From: an uncultured Clostridia bacterium
GTDB lineage: Bacteria; Bacillota; Clostridia; Oscillospirales; Acutalibacteraceae
Reading direction: 5' to 3'
DNA: 64,000 nt
NCBI GenBank assembly: GCA_944384995.1
Contig: CALWVN010000004.1
Coordinates: forward strand, 1-64,000
In this document: positions 44,859 to 54,567 of the stretch, one piece after another
Layout of the letters: each line of letters starts with the position of its first letter
How positions within the stretch are numbered: the stretch's first letter is position 1
Made by a program: the position numbers and the translations under genes
The notes under the pieces: model-generated
Database searches by the model: none
What the model was told of the DNA's origin: nothing
Seen by the model: the letters and a program-made list of their open reading frames with translations, nothing else

Positions 44859-45926
44859 ATGAAAAAAATCGCTTCGCTTTCCGCAGGCGCGCTTACGGCA
44901 AAGGCGCATGCGATGTACGGGGATATTCTCGGCGCCGACATATATCGGGAAGCTTTAAGCTGCCGCAGTATAGTGGAGCTTGCCGCTTTCCTGCGTGACC
45001 ACACGGCGTATGCGTCGGTATTCGGCGATCTTGCGCGTGTGCGCATCCAGCGCGCACGGTTCGAGGCACTGCTGCGCAAATATACGATGACCCGCATCGC
45101 GTCGCTTGCCGCCGCGGAAAAGGCGCTCGGCGGCAGCCTGTATCGGGCGCTTATTATGGATTACGATGCCGAGCTGCTGATCACCTGCGCCGAATATCTC
45201 GGCTCCGAGGGGGTCGGCGAGTCCCTGCAGTTCGTGCCCGCCTTTTATCGCGAGAACTCTCAGCTTAACGAGCGAGAGCTGTTTCGTGCGCACAATTTGG
45301 ATGAACTGGACGCCGCGTTGGACGGCACGCCGTATAACCGTCTGCTGGATGGTTTTCGTGCCGGTGCGCCGTTCTCGGTGCGTGCGCTTGAGCTTTTGGT
45401 AGATGAATGTGTGAACACGCGCACCGAGCAGCTGATTCACGATAACTATTCGGGAGAAACGCGCAGCGCGCTGCTTGAAAATCTGCGCATGCGCGCGGAT
45501 ATGAAGACCGTTGAAAGCCTGTACCGCATGAAGACATATTATCCGGATGCGGATGCGCGCCGTACGGGCGTGCTTTCCAACACGGTGACCGCCTTTACGG
45601 AAAATGAGCGCACCGCCCTGCTCGAGTGCAGGGATGCGGCTGCGCTCACACAGGTGCTCAAGCGGTCGGTTTACGGTAAACTGCCCGGGCTTTTCAAGGC
45701 GGGCGTTATCGAGCATAAAACGAACGAGGCTATGCTTCGCGCCTACGCACACCAGCTCCGTTATTCCACCATTCCGCAGGTCGTGCTTGTCAGTTTTGTC
45801 GGCATCCAGGAAAATGAAATGACCAATCTGGTCCACATTTCGGAGGGGATCCGATACGGGCTTTCCCCCGAAGAGATCGCCGCGTTTCTGGTGACAAAAG
45901 AGAATGTGCGCGCGTCCGAGACGTAA
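44859..45926 (+). CDS. ntpC: V/A-type ATPase subunit C
   Basis: The 355-aa helical funnel subunit links the rotor K ring to the central stalk. Typical blocks are LTAKAHAMYGDIL, LAAFLRDHTAY, and the C-terminal YSTIPQVVLVSFVGIQENEMTNLVHISEGIRYGL. AAAGGAGG precedes the ATG. Confidence 0.93.
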   Translation: MKKIASLSAGALTAKAHAMYGDILGADIYREALSCRSIVELAAFLRDHTAYASVFGDLARVRIQRARFEALLRKYTMTRIASLAAAEKALGGSLYRALIMDYDAELLITCAEYLGSEGVGESLQFVPAFYRENSQLNERELFRAHNLDELDAALDGTPYNRLLDGFRAGAPFSVRALELLVDECVNTRTEQLIHDNYSGETRSALLENLRMRADMKTVESLYRMKTYYPDADARRTGVLSNTVTAFTENERTALLECRDAAALTQVLKRSVYGKLPGLFKAGVIEHKTNEAMLRAYAHQLRYSTIPQVVLVSFVGIQENEMTNLVHISEGIRYGLSPEEIAAFLVTKENVRASET

Positions 45927-45953
45927 CGGGTCTGTGTGAAAGGAAGGCTTTCC

Positions 45954-46898
45954 ATGAGAAAACGAAAATTTGCGGTCCTCAGGCTCCTGATCGCTTCGGA
46001 AGAAATGGATGCGGTTTGCAGAGCTTTGAAGCAATACGGCTTTCAGCCGCAGTTTGATACCGAAACGCCGGCGTCGGCATATCGCGGTACGGAAAAAAAG
46101 AACGGTGACAGCCCGTATACGCATGCGCTGTCGCATCTGCGCTTTGTGCTGGATATTGCCGGGAAACCGCTTCCCGAAGCCGACATCCATGCAGCATTGC
46201 CGGAAGGCTGGTATGAAAAAACCGAGGCGCTTTATAAAGCCTGCCGAACGCTTCAAAAAGAGAAAACACAGCTGCAAGAGCAGGAGGAAGCCTGCCGGCA
46301 GGGACAAAAAAAGCTGGAGCTGTTCGGCGATTTGTCCGTAGACCTGCAGGATATTGTGGAATGTACGTTCATCCGCGTTCGATTCGGGCATATGCCCGCG
46401 GAAAGCTACGAGCGTATGCGTGCGCTGTATGCAGACAATCCGTATGTAGAGTTTTTCCCATCCTTTTCGGACGGCGGCGAGATCTTCGGAATGTATTTTG
46501 CGCCGCGCGATATGGCGCAGCGGATCGATGCGATCTTTGCCTCGCTTTTGTTTGAGTCGCTTGCCATACCTTCATTATCAGGCAACACTGCCGAGATCGG
46601 CACGGAATTTGAACGAAGCCTGCACATCTTAGAGACGGAGCTTTCCGACGTCGAGCAGCGCCTGGAACGGTTCTTTGCAAAAGAAGAGGAGACCGTCCGT
46701 GCGCTGTATGCCGCGCTTGCCGGGGCAGAGTCGCTGTTTGCGCTGAAAGCCTATGCGACGTGCTGCAAGGGCTCCTACATCCTGACCGGGCTGCTGCCCG
46801 AAGAACGGCTGCGGGAGCTGTACGCTGTTCTTGAAAACAGCAAACAAGTCTATGTGATCCGAAAGGGCTGCGTCAAGCAGCGTTTTGCGACGGCCTGA
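45954..46898 (+). CDS. Truncated V/A-ATPase subunit I paralogue (cytoplasmic arm only)
   Basis: This 314-aa protein aligns with the cytoplasmic N-terminal arm of subunit I, the next gene: the shared blocks are SPYTHAL/NPYTQKI, FIRVRFGHMPAES/FIKVRFGHMPKES, GMYFAPRD/GVYFAPVD and AIFASLLFES/GIFAFLLFEP. It stops cleanly by its own codon where the full protein would enter its membrane half, and has no transmembrane helix. AAAGGAAGG precedes the ATG. The two copies are clearly diverged and both look intact, so this is an old duplication, not a recent break. In a normal complex one subunit I bridges both peripheral stalks; a second soluble arm could occupy or regulate a stalk site. Confidence 0.85.
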   Translation: MRKRKFAVLRLLIASEEMDAVCRALKQYGFQPQFDTETPASAYRGTEKKNGDSPYTHALSHLRFVLDIAGKPLPEADIHAALPEGWYEKTEALYKACRTLQKEKTQLQEQEEACRQGQKKLELFGDLSVDLQDIVECTFIRVRFGHMPAESYERMRALYADNPYVEFFPSFSDGGEIFGMYFAPRDMAQRIDAIFASLLFESLAIPSLSGNTAEIGTEFERSLHILETELSDVEQRLERFFAKEEETVRALYAALAGAESLFALKAYATCCKGSYILTGLLPEERLRELYAVLENSKQVYVIRKGCVKQRFATA

Positions 46899-46939
46899 TC
46901 TTTCCCCGCAAAAAAATCTTCTAAGGAAAAGGAGATACC

Positions 46940-48880
46940 ATGGCGATTGAAAGAATGAAGCTGATGAAGATCAGCGGCACGCTCGGTCAGCTTGCCGCAG
47001 TCAGCGAGGTGCTGTGCGAAAGCGAGAGCTTCCAGCCGGATGCCGCATCGAATTATATTTCCTCCTCCATGGGCTTTCTTCCGTTTTCGGAAGAGAACCC
47101 TTATACGCAAAAAATCACGGCACTCACGGATTTTGCGGCTTCGCTCGGGTTCCCGCTGGAAGAGCAGACTGCATCCGAAACGGTGTCCGATGACGCGGAT
47201 GACGACTATATCCGCACGGTGGAGAAACGCGCTTCCCAGCTTTTGGAAACGCGCCGTATTTTGACCGAGCAGAAAGAGGTTTGCGAGGACGGCATTCGCA
47301 AGTATTCGCATTTCGCGGGGCTGGATCTCGATTTGGACAGCATTTCCGCATGCGAGTTTATCAAGGTGCGCTTCGGACATATGCCGAAAGAGAGCCTCGC
47401 ACGGCTGAATACAGTGTTCCGCGATTACCCCTATTTGCTGTTCTGCCCGTGCTCGGAGGACAAGACCGATTATTGGGGCGTATACTTTGCCCCGGTCGAT
47501 AAGCTCGACGAAGTGGACGGTATTTTTGCCTTCCTGCTGTTCGAACCGTTTTCCGTTCCCGGCGCAGCCGGCACGGTGGATGAGGTGCTCGCCGAAATTC
47601 GCAAAAGCATCGCGATCCTTGAAGGGCAGATCTCCGAAAACGAAGATCATCTGCGCGCGTTCTGGAAAGAGGAAGAAGCGCATTGCAACCTGCTATATAC
47701 AAAGCTCCTTCGACAAAACGCGGTGTTTTCGCTGCGCAGCTATGCTCTGCACAACGAAAAGAATTTTATGCTTGTGGGCTTTGTGCCCGAAAGCCGTGTG
47801 CGCGGGCTTTCCGAACGCATCGATAAGATTGAGGATGTCTCTGCGGAGGTGGAAGAACCGCCGAAGAGCGAGAAAGTTTCGATCCCCGTCCGATATAAAC
47901 AGCGCGGGCCGCTGTACAGGGCCCTTGTTTCTCCATACCGGTATTATATTGAAATGTACGGCTCGCCCGGCCGCAGCGACGTGGATGTGACGCCGTTTGT
48001 TGCCGTGACATATACCATATTGTTCGGCATCATGTTCGGCGACCTTGGGCAGGGGCTTGTGGTGAGCCTTGCGGGCTTCCTTATGTGGAAGCTCAAAAAA
48101 ATGGAACTCGGCAAGATCCTGATCCCCTGCGGGCTTTCGTCTGCGGTGTTTGGGTTTTTGTTCGGCAGCGTGTTCGGGTTTGAGGAAATGCTCGACCCCG
48201 TATACCACGCCCTCGGATGGGGCGGCAAGCCTCTTTCCGTTATGGACAGCATCAATACCGTGCTGCTCATTGCCATCGGCATCGGCGTGTTCCTCATGGT
48301 CTGTGCAATGCTCATCCACATATATGCAAGCATCAAGCGCCGACAGTTCGGCGAAGCGCTTTTCAGCCAAAACGGGCTTGCCGGCATGGTGCTTTACCTG
48401 ATGGGCGTCAACCTTGCCTCCGGCTTTATGGGCGGCCCGGCGCCGATCCCCACGAATGTCTGCGGTGTGCTGCTCGGCGTTTCGGCGGTGCTTCTGTATA
48501 TTAAGGAGATCCCCATCGGCATCATCGATAAGCACCCCGATTGGAAGCCCGAGAGCTGGCCGGATTTCCTCTTACAGAATTTCTTTGAACTCATCGAATA
48601 CGTCCTTTCTTATCTTTCCAATACCCTGTCTTTCCTGCGCGTCGGCGCGTATGTGCTGGTGCATGCAGGCATGATGATGGTTGTGTTCTCGCTTGCGGGC
48701 GAGAGTGAAAACCTGTTTGTCATCATCCTCGGCAACGCGCTGGTAATCGTGCTTGAAGGGCTTTTGACGGGCATCCAGGTGCTGCGTCTTGAATATTACG
48801 AAATGTTCAGCCGTTTTTATGAGGGCGACGGCAAACCTTTTACACCCGTTACCCTGCACAAACAAATCCATACAAATTGA
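46940..48880 (+). CDS. ntpI: V/A-type ATPase subunit I, full length
   Basis: The 646-aa stator subunit has a cytoplasmic arm (about 1-320) and a membrane half with about seven helices that carries ions past the K ring. The membrane part has DVTPFVAVTYTILFGIMFGDLGQG near residue 350 and the essential Arg-bearing helix near the C-terminus, LSFLRVGAYVLVHAGM. The start follows AAAAGGAG. It is preceded by its own truncated paralogue. Confidence 0.95.
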   Translation: MAIERMKLMKISGTLGQLAAVSEVLCESESFQPDAASNYISSSMGFLPFSEENPYTQKITALTDFAASLGFPLEEQTASETVSDDADDDYIRTVEKRASQLLETRRILTEQKEVCEDGIRKYSHFAGLDLDLDSISACEFIKVRFGHMPKESLARLNTVFRDYPYLLFCPCSEDKTDYWGVYFAPVDKLDEVDGIFAFLLFEPFSVPGAAGTVDEVLAEIRKSIAILEGQISENEDHLRAFWKEEEAHCNLLYTKLLRQNAVFSLRSYALHNEKNFMLVGFVPESRVRGLSERIDKIEDVSAEVEEPPKSEKVSIPVRYKQRGPLYRALVSPYRYYIEMYGSPGRSDVDVTPFVAVTYTILFGIMFGDLGQGLVVSLAGFLMWKLKKMELGKILIPCGLSSAVFGFLFGSVFGFEEMLDPVYHALGWGGKPLSVMDSINTVLLIAIGIGVFLMVCAMLIHIYASIKRRQFGEALFSQNGLAGMVLYLMGVNLASGFMGGPAPIPTNVCGVLLGVSAVLLYIKEIPIGIIDKHPDWKPESWPDFLLQNFFELIEYVLSYLSNTLSFLRVGAYVLVHAGMMMVVFSLAGESENLFVIILGNALVIVLEGLLTGIQVLRLEYYEMFSRFYEGDGKPFTPVTLHKQIHTN

Positions 48881-48898
48881 TTTCGGGAGGAATCTGTT

Positions 48899-49372
48899 AT
48901 GACCGCATTTTTCTATGTATTGTTGATCGTTGCACCCATGGCGCTGCTGGCGACCGCTTTTATCGCTCTGCGCAAACGCAATCAAGGAAAGTCCGCGAAA
49001 CGTGCAATGGGCATGAACCTTGCCGTATTCGGCGTTCTGGTGGTGCTTTTGTCGGTGCTTTCGTTTAACGTGTTTGCTGCATCGGATACAAACACGGCGG
49101 CGGACACCGCGCAGACCGAGCAGACCGCCGCGCAGGCGGAGCAGACCGCCGGAGATTCCTCAAAAGGTCTCGGGCTTTTGGCGGCAGGGCTTGTAACGGG
49201 CCTTGCGGGCATCGGCGGCGGTATCGCGCTGGCAGCGGCAGCTCCTGCCGCAATCGCTGCAACCGCTGAGAACCCGAAATCCTTCGGTAAATCCCTGATC
49301 TTCGTGGCGCTCGGCGAATCCATCGCGCTGTTCGGCGTGGTCATCTCGATTTTGATCATCAACGAGCTGTAA
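48899..49372 (+). CDS. ntpK: V/A-type ATPase subunit K (proteolipid)
   Basis: The 157-aa rotor subunit forms the ion-carrying ring. Four helices are predicted: two N-terminal (about 1-23 and 41-62), a hydrophilic linker with Ala/Gln/Thr repeats (about 63-88), then a conserved proteolipid hairpin GLGLLAAGLVTGLAGIGGGIA and FVALGESIALFGVVISI with the ion-binding Glu in ALGES. The N-terminal hairpin shows little likeness to a c-subunit and has no acidic residue in its second helix. The Gln/Thr ligands of sodium-type K rings are not seen near the glycine-rich helix; ion choice stays open. Confidence 0.9.
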   Translation: MTAFFYVLLIVAPMALLATAFIALRKRNQGKSAKRAMGMNLAVFGVLVVLLSVLSFNVFAASDTNTAADTAQTEQTAAQAEQTAGDSSKGLGLLAAGLVTGLAGIGGGIALAAAAPAAIAATAENPKSFGKSLIFVALGESIALFGVVISILIINEL

Positions 49373-49384
49373 GAGGGCGCAAAT

Positions 49385-49690
49385 ATGCGACTGTTTTTGG
49401 TCAGCGATAAGCTGGATCCCGTGATCGGCATGCGCCTTGCAGGCGTGGAGGGCGCGTGCCTGCGTTCGAGCGCCGACATGGAAAAGGCGCTGTGCGACGC
49501 CGCCGCAAACGCGGAGATCGGTGTTATCCTTTATACGGCAGGCGTGCGCGAAGCGTGCGCCGAGACCGTTGCGCGGCTGCAGCGAAAGCCACGTCCGCTG
49601 CTTTTGGAGATCCCGGACGGCGAAAGCGAGACGGGCAGCACGAGCAGCATTACACAATATATTCAAGAGGCGGTCGGCATCCGTTTGTGA
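49385..49690 (+). CDS. ntpG: V/A-type ATPase subunit F
   Basis: A 101-aa central-stalk subunit. It opens MRLFLVSDKLDPVIGMRLAGVEG, with the family's VIG-F/M-RLAG pattern, and has the IGVILYTAGV strand and PLLLEIPDGES loop. Twelve bp follow ntpK. Confidence 0.93.
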   Translation: MRLFLVSDKLDPVIGMRLAGVEGACLRSSADMEKALCDAAANAEIGVILYTAGVREACAETVARLQRKPRPLLLEIPDGESETGSTSSITQYIQEAVGIRL

Positions 49691-49717
49691 GCCGCCGCAG
49701 GCAAGAGGTGAAAGTCC

Positions 49718-50326
49718 TTGGATATTCCAAACGGCAATATCACAGTCTTTCTCGACGCTGTCCGCCGGCTTGCGGATGCGGAGTGTGAGAAAATCGACTG
49801 CGAGACCGAGGCTGTGCGCACGCAGCGGCTGGAGACTTTGCAGCAGGAAGCAAAAGCGCGCAGCGATGCATACGCGCAGTATGAGATCGCGCGCATCGAT
49901 GCAGATTTTAACCGCGAGATCTCCGCACTGGAGGAGGCTTCGCGCAAGCGGCTCACAGAGAGGCGCACTGAATTGGAAAAACAGGTGTTTGACCGCGTGC
50001 GCGCGCGCATCACTGCGTTCACCGAAACGCCGGAATACCGCGATATGCTGAAAAAAAGCGCCGAACAGGCGGCTGCGGCTGTCGGCGGCAGGAATTTGAC
50101 GGTGTATCTTCGGGAGGCGGATATGCCCCTTGCCGAAACGCTTTGTGCAGACCTGCCGAAAGACACGCAGTTCGTCTGCGACGCGACGATCTTGCTCGGC
50201 GGGGTAAAGGTACGTGCCGGAGCGACCGGGCTTTTGGCGGATGATACACTTGACGCGCGATTGGAACAGCAGAAGACGCAGTTTTTGGCTGTTTCCGGAC
50301 TTTCCATAGAGGAGGCGGAAGAATGA
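49718..50326 (+). CDS. ntpE: V/A-type ATPase subunit E
   Basis: The 202-aa peripheral-stalk subunit has a long N-terminal helix (about 8-95, with EARSDAYAQYEIARID) and a C-terminal globular domain with DATILLGGVKVRAG near 165. The start is TTG with AGAGGTGA upstream. Its stop overlaps the ntpA start by 4 bp. Confidence 0.9.
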   Translation: MDIPNGNITVFLDAVRRLADAECEKIDCETEAVRTQRLETLQQEAKARSDAYAQYEIARIDADFNREISALEEASRKRLTERRTELEKQVFDRVRARITAFTETPEYRDMLKKSAEQAAAAVGGRNLTVYLREADMPLAETLCADLPKDTQFVCDATILLGGVKVRAGATGLLADDTLDARLEQQKTQFLAVSGLSIEEAEE

Positions 50327-52077
50327 CGGCGTATCAGATCTACGGCATCAACGGGCCGGTCATTACCGTCCGCGGCGAAACCGGTCTTCAGATGATGGAG
50401 ACGGTCTATGTCGGCAACGCGCGACTCATCGGCGAAGTCATCGGGCTGCAGCAAGACAAAACCACCATCCAGGTTTACGAAGAGACGGCAGGGCTAAAAG
50501 TGGGCGAACCCGTATACGCTACGGGCAGCGCAATGAGCGTTACACTCGGACCCGGGCTTTTGGGCAATATTTTCGACGGCATCCAGCGCCCGCTGCCGGC
50601 TTTGGAAAAACAGTTCGGCGCATTCATCGGGCGCGGCGCGAAATTTTCACCGCTGGATACCGAAAAGACCTATGATGTCCACCTGTGCATAAAAGTCGGC
50701 GACCGTCTTTCGGGCGGCGATGTGTATGCGACCTGTCCCGAGACAGCGGCTGTCGAGCACAAGGTGATGCTCGCACCGAATCTTTCGGGCACGGTGTCGG
50801 AGGTTCTCCCCGACGGCGCATATCATGTGCAGGATACCGTCGCAAGGCTTCAAACCGACGACGGAAAAGAAATCGATCTGACGCTGATGCAGACGTGGCC
50901 CATTCGCACGCCGCGTCCCACCAGAAAGCGTCTGCCCGCCGACCGTCCGCTGATCACCGGGCAGCGCGTGATCGATACGGTGTTCCCCGTAGCCAAGGGC
51001 GGCGCGGCGGCGATCCCCGGCGGCTTCGGTACGGGCAAAACTATGACACAGCACCAGCTTGCCAAATGGTGCGACGCGGACATCATCATCTACGTCGGCT
51101 GCGGCGAACGCGGCAACGAAATGACGCAGGTGCTCTCCGAATTTTCGGAGCTTACCGACCCGCGCACGGGCAAGTCGCTCCTTGACCGAACGGTGCTCAT
51201 CGCCAACACCTCCAATATGCCCGTCGCGGCGCGCGAAGCGTCCATTTACACGGGCATCACCCTTGCGGAATACTACCGCGATATGGGTTACCATACCGCG
51301 CTTATGGCGGACTCGACCTCTCGTTGGGCGGAAGCGCTGCGTGAGATTTCAGGGCGGCTTGAAGAAATGCCTGCCGACGAGGGCTTCCCCGCATATCTGC
51401 CTTCGCGCCTTTCGGAGTTCTATGAGCGCGCGGGGCGTACCGAAACCTTAAACGGCAGCGAAGGCTCCGTAACGCTGATCGGTGCGGTCTCGCCGCAGGG
51501 CTCGGATTTTTCGGAGCCTGTCACACAGAATACCAAGCGGTTCACGCGCTGCTTTTGGGCGCTGGACAAATCCTTGGCCTACGCACGGCATTACCCCGCA
51601 ATCAACTGGACGCTTTCATACAGTGAGTACACGAACGAGCTGACGAATTGGTACCGCGATAACGTCTCGCCCCAGTTCTCGAGCGACCGCGACGAGCTGT
51701 GCGCGCTCTTGCAAGAGGAAAACACGCTCATGGAGATCGTCAAGCTCATCGGTGCCGACGTGCTGCCGGACGACCAGAAGCTGGTCATCGAGATCGCGCG
51801 CGTGATCCGCGTCGGATTTTTGCAGCAAAACGCCTTCCATGCGGAGGACACCTATGTGCCGCTGGAAAAGCAGTATAAAATGATGCATGTGATTTTGCAT
51901 CTGTACCACCGCGCCAGAGAAGTCGTCGCACGGCAGATTCCGATTTCCGTGCTGCTGCAAACGGGGATCTTTGAACAGCTTGTCAAAATGAAATACGATG
52001 TGCCGAACGACAAGACGGAGATGCTCGACGATTATATCCGCGACATCGACGCCGCCGTAGACGGCATCCTGCGCTGA
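50323..52077 (+). CDS. ntpA: V/A-type ATPase catalytic subunit A
   Basis: The 584-aa catalytic subunit binds and hydrolyses (or makes) ATP. Walker A GGFGTGKT is at 233-240; the non-homologous insert typical of A subunits precedes it; [41 protein letters not shown] and the C-terminal helical domain follow. It is preceded by subunit E with a 4-bp overlap. Confidence 0.97.
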   Translation: MTAYQIYGINGPVITVRGETGLQMMETVYVGNARLIGEVIGLQQDKTTIQVYEETAGLKVGEPVYATGSAMSVTLGPGLLGNIFDGIQRPLPALEKQFGAFIGRGAKFSPLDTEKTYDVHLCIKVGDRLSGGDVYATCPETAAVEHKVMLAPNLSGTVSEVLPDGAYHVQDTVARLQTDDGKEIDLTLMQTWPIRTPRPTRKRLPADRPLITGQRVIDTVFPVAKGGAAAIPGGFGTGKTMTQHQLAKWCDADIIIYVGCGERGNEMTQVLSEFSELTDPRTGKSLLDRTVLIANTSNMPVAAREASIYTGITLAEYYRDMGYHTALMADSTSRWAEALREISGRLEEMPADEGFPAYLPSRLSEFYERAGRTETLNGSEGSVTLIGAVSPQGSDFSEPVTQNTKRFTRCFWALDKSLAYARHYPAINWTLSYSEYTNELTNWYRDNVSPQFSSDRDELCALLQEENTLMEIVKLIGADVLPDDQKLVIEIARVIRVGFLQQNAFHAEDTYVPLEKQYKMMHVILHLYHRAREVVARQIPISVLLQTGIFEQLVKMKYDVPNDKTEMLDDYIRDIDAAVDGILR

Positions 52078-52091
52078 AAGGGGGCGGAACT

Positions 52092-53468
52092 TTGCTTGTC
52101 AGACATTTGAAATTAAGCGGCGTGAACGGGTCGCTTGCAACCCTTTCCGGCGTGGAAAACGCCGCAAATGAAGAGATCGTGCGCCTGCACCTGACGGACG
52201 GTACCGAGCGCACGGGGCGCGTTGTCAAGATCGACGGCGACGAGGTCTCTGTGCAGGTGTTCGAGGGCACGCGCGGCATGTCCATGTCGAATACCGAAAC
52301 GATCTTTACGGGTAAGCCCATGCAGGTCGCGCTGTCTCCCGAGATTTTAGGGCGCGTGTTCGATGGCCTCGGCAGACCCATCGACGGGCTCGGCGAGGTG
52401 TTCCCCGAGGAGGTGCGCGACGTAAACGGCGCGCCCATCAACCCCGTTTCGCGCGAATACCCGCGCAACTACATCCACACCGGTATTTCCTCTATTGATG
52501 CGCTCGCCACGCTCATCCGCGGGCAGAAGCTACCCATTTTTTCGGGCTCCGGCATGCAGCACAACGAGCTTGCCGTGCAGATCGTGCGGCAGGCGTCTAC
52601 CGCTGACGGCAGCGATTTTGCGGTCGTGTTTGCGGCGATGGGCGTGAAAAACGACGTGGCACAGTATTTCCGCACCTCGTTTGAAGAAGCGAACGTCATG
52701 CACCGCGTGGTAATGCTCTTAAACCTTGCCAACGACCCGATCGTTGAGCGCATTATGACGCCGCGCGTCGCGCTGACCATTGCGGAGTATCTGGCGTTCA
52801 CGCGGCATATGCACATTCTTGTCATTTTAACGGATATGACCTCTTACGCCGAGGCGCTGCGGGAATTTTCCGGCTCCAAGGGCGAGATCCCCGGCAGAAA
52901 GGGCTTCCCCGGCTATCTGTATTCCGATCTTGCGTCGCTTTATGAGCGCGCGGGCATGCTCAAAGGCGTGGAAGGCTCGGTCACGCAGATCCCGATCCTC
53001 ACCATGCCCAATGACGACATCACCCACCCGATCCCCGACTTAACAGGCTATATCACCGAAGGGCAGATCGTCTTGAACCGCGACTTGGACTACAAGGGCA
53101 TTTACCCGCCCGTGGATGTTCTGCCGTCGCTGTCGCGTTTGATGAAGGACGGCATCGGCGCAGGCTTTACGCGCGAGGACCACGCGGACTTAAGCAACCA
53201 GCTTCTCGCGTCCTATGCCAAGGTGCAGGATGCAAAGGCGCTCGCATCGGTCATCGGCGAAGAGGAGCTTTCTGCTGACGATAAGCTGCTCATGGAATTC
53301 GGCAGAGCGTTTGAAGCGCGGTTCTTGAACCAGAGCTTTACGGAAAACCGTACAATGGATCAGACGCTCGACCTCGGCTGGGCGCTTTTGTCCATGCTGC
53401 CGCGCCGCATGCTCGACCGTGTGGATGAAAAGACGCTCGAAAAGCATTACAAAGGCGAATCTGCATAA
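52092..53468 (+). CDS. ntpB: V/A-type ATPase regulatory subunit B
   Basis: The 458-aa non-catalytic partner of subunit A. As expected it lacks a Walker A loop; [21 protein letters not shown] occupies that position, and [35 protein letters not shown] follows. The start is TTG behind AAAGGGGG, giving the conserved N-terminal strand. Confidence 0.97.
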   Translation: MLVRHLKLSGVNGSLATLSGVENAANEEIVRLHLTDGTERTGRVVKIDGDEVSVQVFEGTRGMSMSNTETIFTGKPMQVALSPEILGRVFDGLGRPIDGLGEVFPEEVRDVNGAPINPVSREYPRNYIHTGISSIDALATLIRGQKLPIFSGSGMQHNELAVQIVRQASTADGSDFAVVFAAMGVKNDVAQYFRTSFEEANVMHRVVMLLNLANDPIVERIMTPRVALTIAEYLAFTRHMHILVILTDMTSYAEALREFSGSKGEIPGRKGFPGYLYSDLASLYERAGMLKGVEGSVTQIPILTMPNDDITHPIPDLTGYITEGQIVLNRDLDYKGIYPPVDVLPSLSRLMKDGIGAGFTREDHADLSNQLLASYAKVQDAKALASVIGEEELSADDKLLMEFGRAFEARFLNQSFTENRTMDQTLDLGWALLSMLPRRMLDRVDEKTLEKHYKGESA

Positions 53469-53503
53469 CGCGATTTTGAATTCGATTCGGGAGGTGAATT
53501 CGC

Positions 53504-54151
53504 TTGGCGCAGGTGTTTCCGACAAAGGCAAATTTAATGGCGACCCAGAAGTCGCTGGAGCTCGCGCGCATGGGCTATGAGCTGATGGATCGCAAACGCA
53601 GCATTTTGGTGCGTGAGATGATGCAGCTCGTGGATGAAGCGCGTGCGGTCGAGTCGCAGATCGGCGACGTATACAAGCAGGCTTATGCTTCGCTGCGGCT
53701 TGCAAATATCACCTTGGGGCTCTGCGGCAACTTTGCGCGCAGTGTGCCCGTAGATGTTTCCCTTTCGGCGCGCGGCAAAAGCGTCATGGGCGTGGAGATC
53801 CCGATTTTAGAGCTGCCGGAGACCCAGGCGGAGCCCCACTACGGCTTTCATCGGACGAATTCGCACCTCGACGAAGCGTATCGGCAGTTCAACCGTGCAA
53901 AGCAGCTAACCGTGCGGCTGGCCGAAACGCAGGCGTCGATCTTCCGTCTGGCGGATGCAGTTAAGAAAACACAAAAACGCGCAAATGCGTTGAGCAACAT
54001 TTTGATCCCGCAGTTTGAGGCGACCGTGAAGTTCATCACGGAGGCGCTCGACGAAAAGGAACGTGAGGATTTCACGCGCCTCAAGGTCGTAAAAAACGCC
54101 AAACTGCGCGCACAGGCAAACGCAGAAACCCCAGCGGACGAAGCGCAGTAA
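53504..54151 (+). CDS. ntpD: V/A-type ATPase subunit D
   Basis: The 215-aa central rotor axle, a long antiparallel coiled coil. It opens QVFPTKANLMATQKSLELARMGYELMDRKRSIL, the hallmark of the family, and returns with TQKRANALSNILIPQFEATVKFI. The start is TTG after GGGAGGTG. It ends the ATPase operon. Confidence 0.95.
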   Translation: MAQVFPTKANLMATQKSLELARMGYELMDRKRSILVREMMQLVDEARAVESQIGDVYKQAYASLRLANITLGLCGNFARSVPVDVSLSARGKSVMGVEIPILELPETQAEPHYGFHRTNSHLDEAYRQFNRAKQLTVRLAETQASIFRLADAVKKTQKRANALSNILIPQFEATVKFITEALDEKEREDFTRLKVVKNAKLRAQANAETPADEAQ

Positions 54152-54172
54152 AATTATTTTCAGCAAATATAA

Positions 54173-54200
54173 AACAGGCTGTCCAAACGGACAGCCTGTT
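54173..54200. terminator. Terminator of the V/A-ATPase operon
   Basis: A perfect 12-bp stem AACAGGCTGTCC with its complement and loop AAAC, 21 bp after ntpD, shared with the convergent 108-aa gene. Confidence 0.8.
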
Positions 54201-54216
54201 GCTATGTATAAACGAT

Positions 54217-54543
54217 TTAGAGATATGTTTCTTTCGAGTCACAATATTTTTTGAAATCCTCCGGATACAAATAACGTTCTATCAGCGTGTTTGCTTTTCC
54301 TGCTGTTTGTATAAGCATAGCTTCGTAATCTTCCAAAAGAGTTGCGATGTCTTCTGCGAAGTTATCCATGTCGCCGGCGATGTCACGTACTTCATCGATT
54401 GCTACACTATAACCGTCCGGATTATCACATTCCTCTATCCACCATTCTTCTGCTTGATCCGCTAGCTTTTCCAACGCATCTGCTTTTTTGCGTGTCTCGG
54501 CTTTGAGCGTGCGCAGCATTTGCAGCATATCCCGAGTCAACAT
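54217..54543 (-). CDS. Small helical protein of unknown function
   Basis: A 108-aa acidic, mostly helical protein (LKAETRKKADALEKLADQAEEWW, DIAGDMDNFAEDIATLLEDYEAML). I do not recognise a family. GAGGAGG precedes the ATG, so it looks real. Its DNA is visibly more AT-rich than its neighbours, a hint of separate origin. It is 24 bp after the small membrane-protein gene on the same strand. Confidence 0.72.
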   Translation of the reverse strand: MLTRDMLQMLRTLKAETRKKADALEKLADQAEEWWIEECDNPDGYSVAIDEVRDIAGDMDNFAEDIATLLEDYEAMLIQTAGKANTLIERYLYPEDFKKYCDSKETYL

Positions 54544-54567
54544 AAAACATCCTCCTCTTTTTGCTTT

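Noticed and set aside
44955-46391. A 478-codon minus-strand open frame opposite ntpC and the truncated subunit I
   Set aside because: Antisense to two supported ATPase genes, no ribosome site and no family.
45954-48880. Possibility that the short subunit I gene and ntpI are one gene broken by a frameshift
   Set aside because: Both encode the same arm region, so they are duplicated, not split; each has its own start, ribosome site and clean end.
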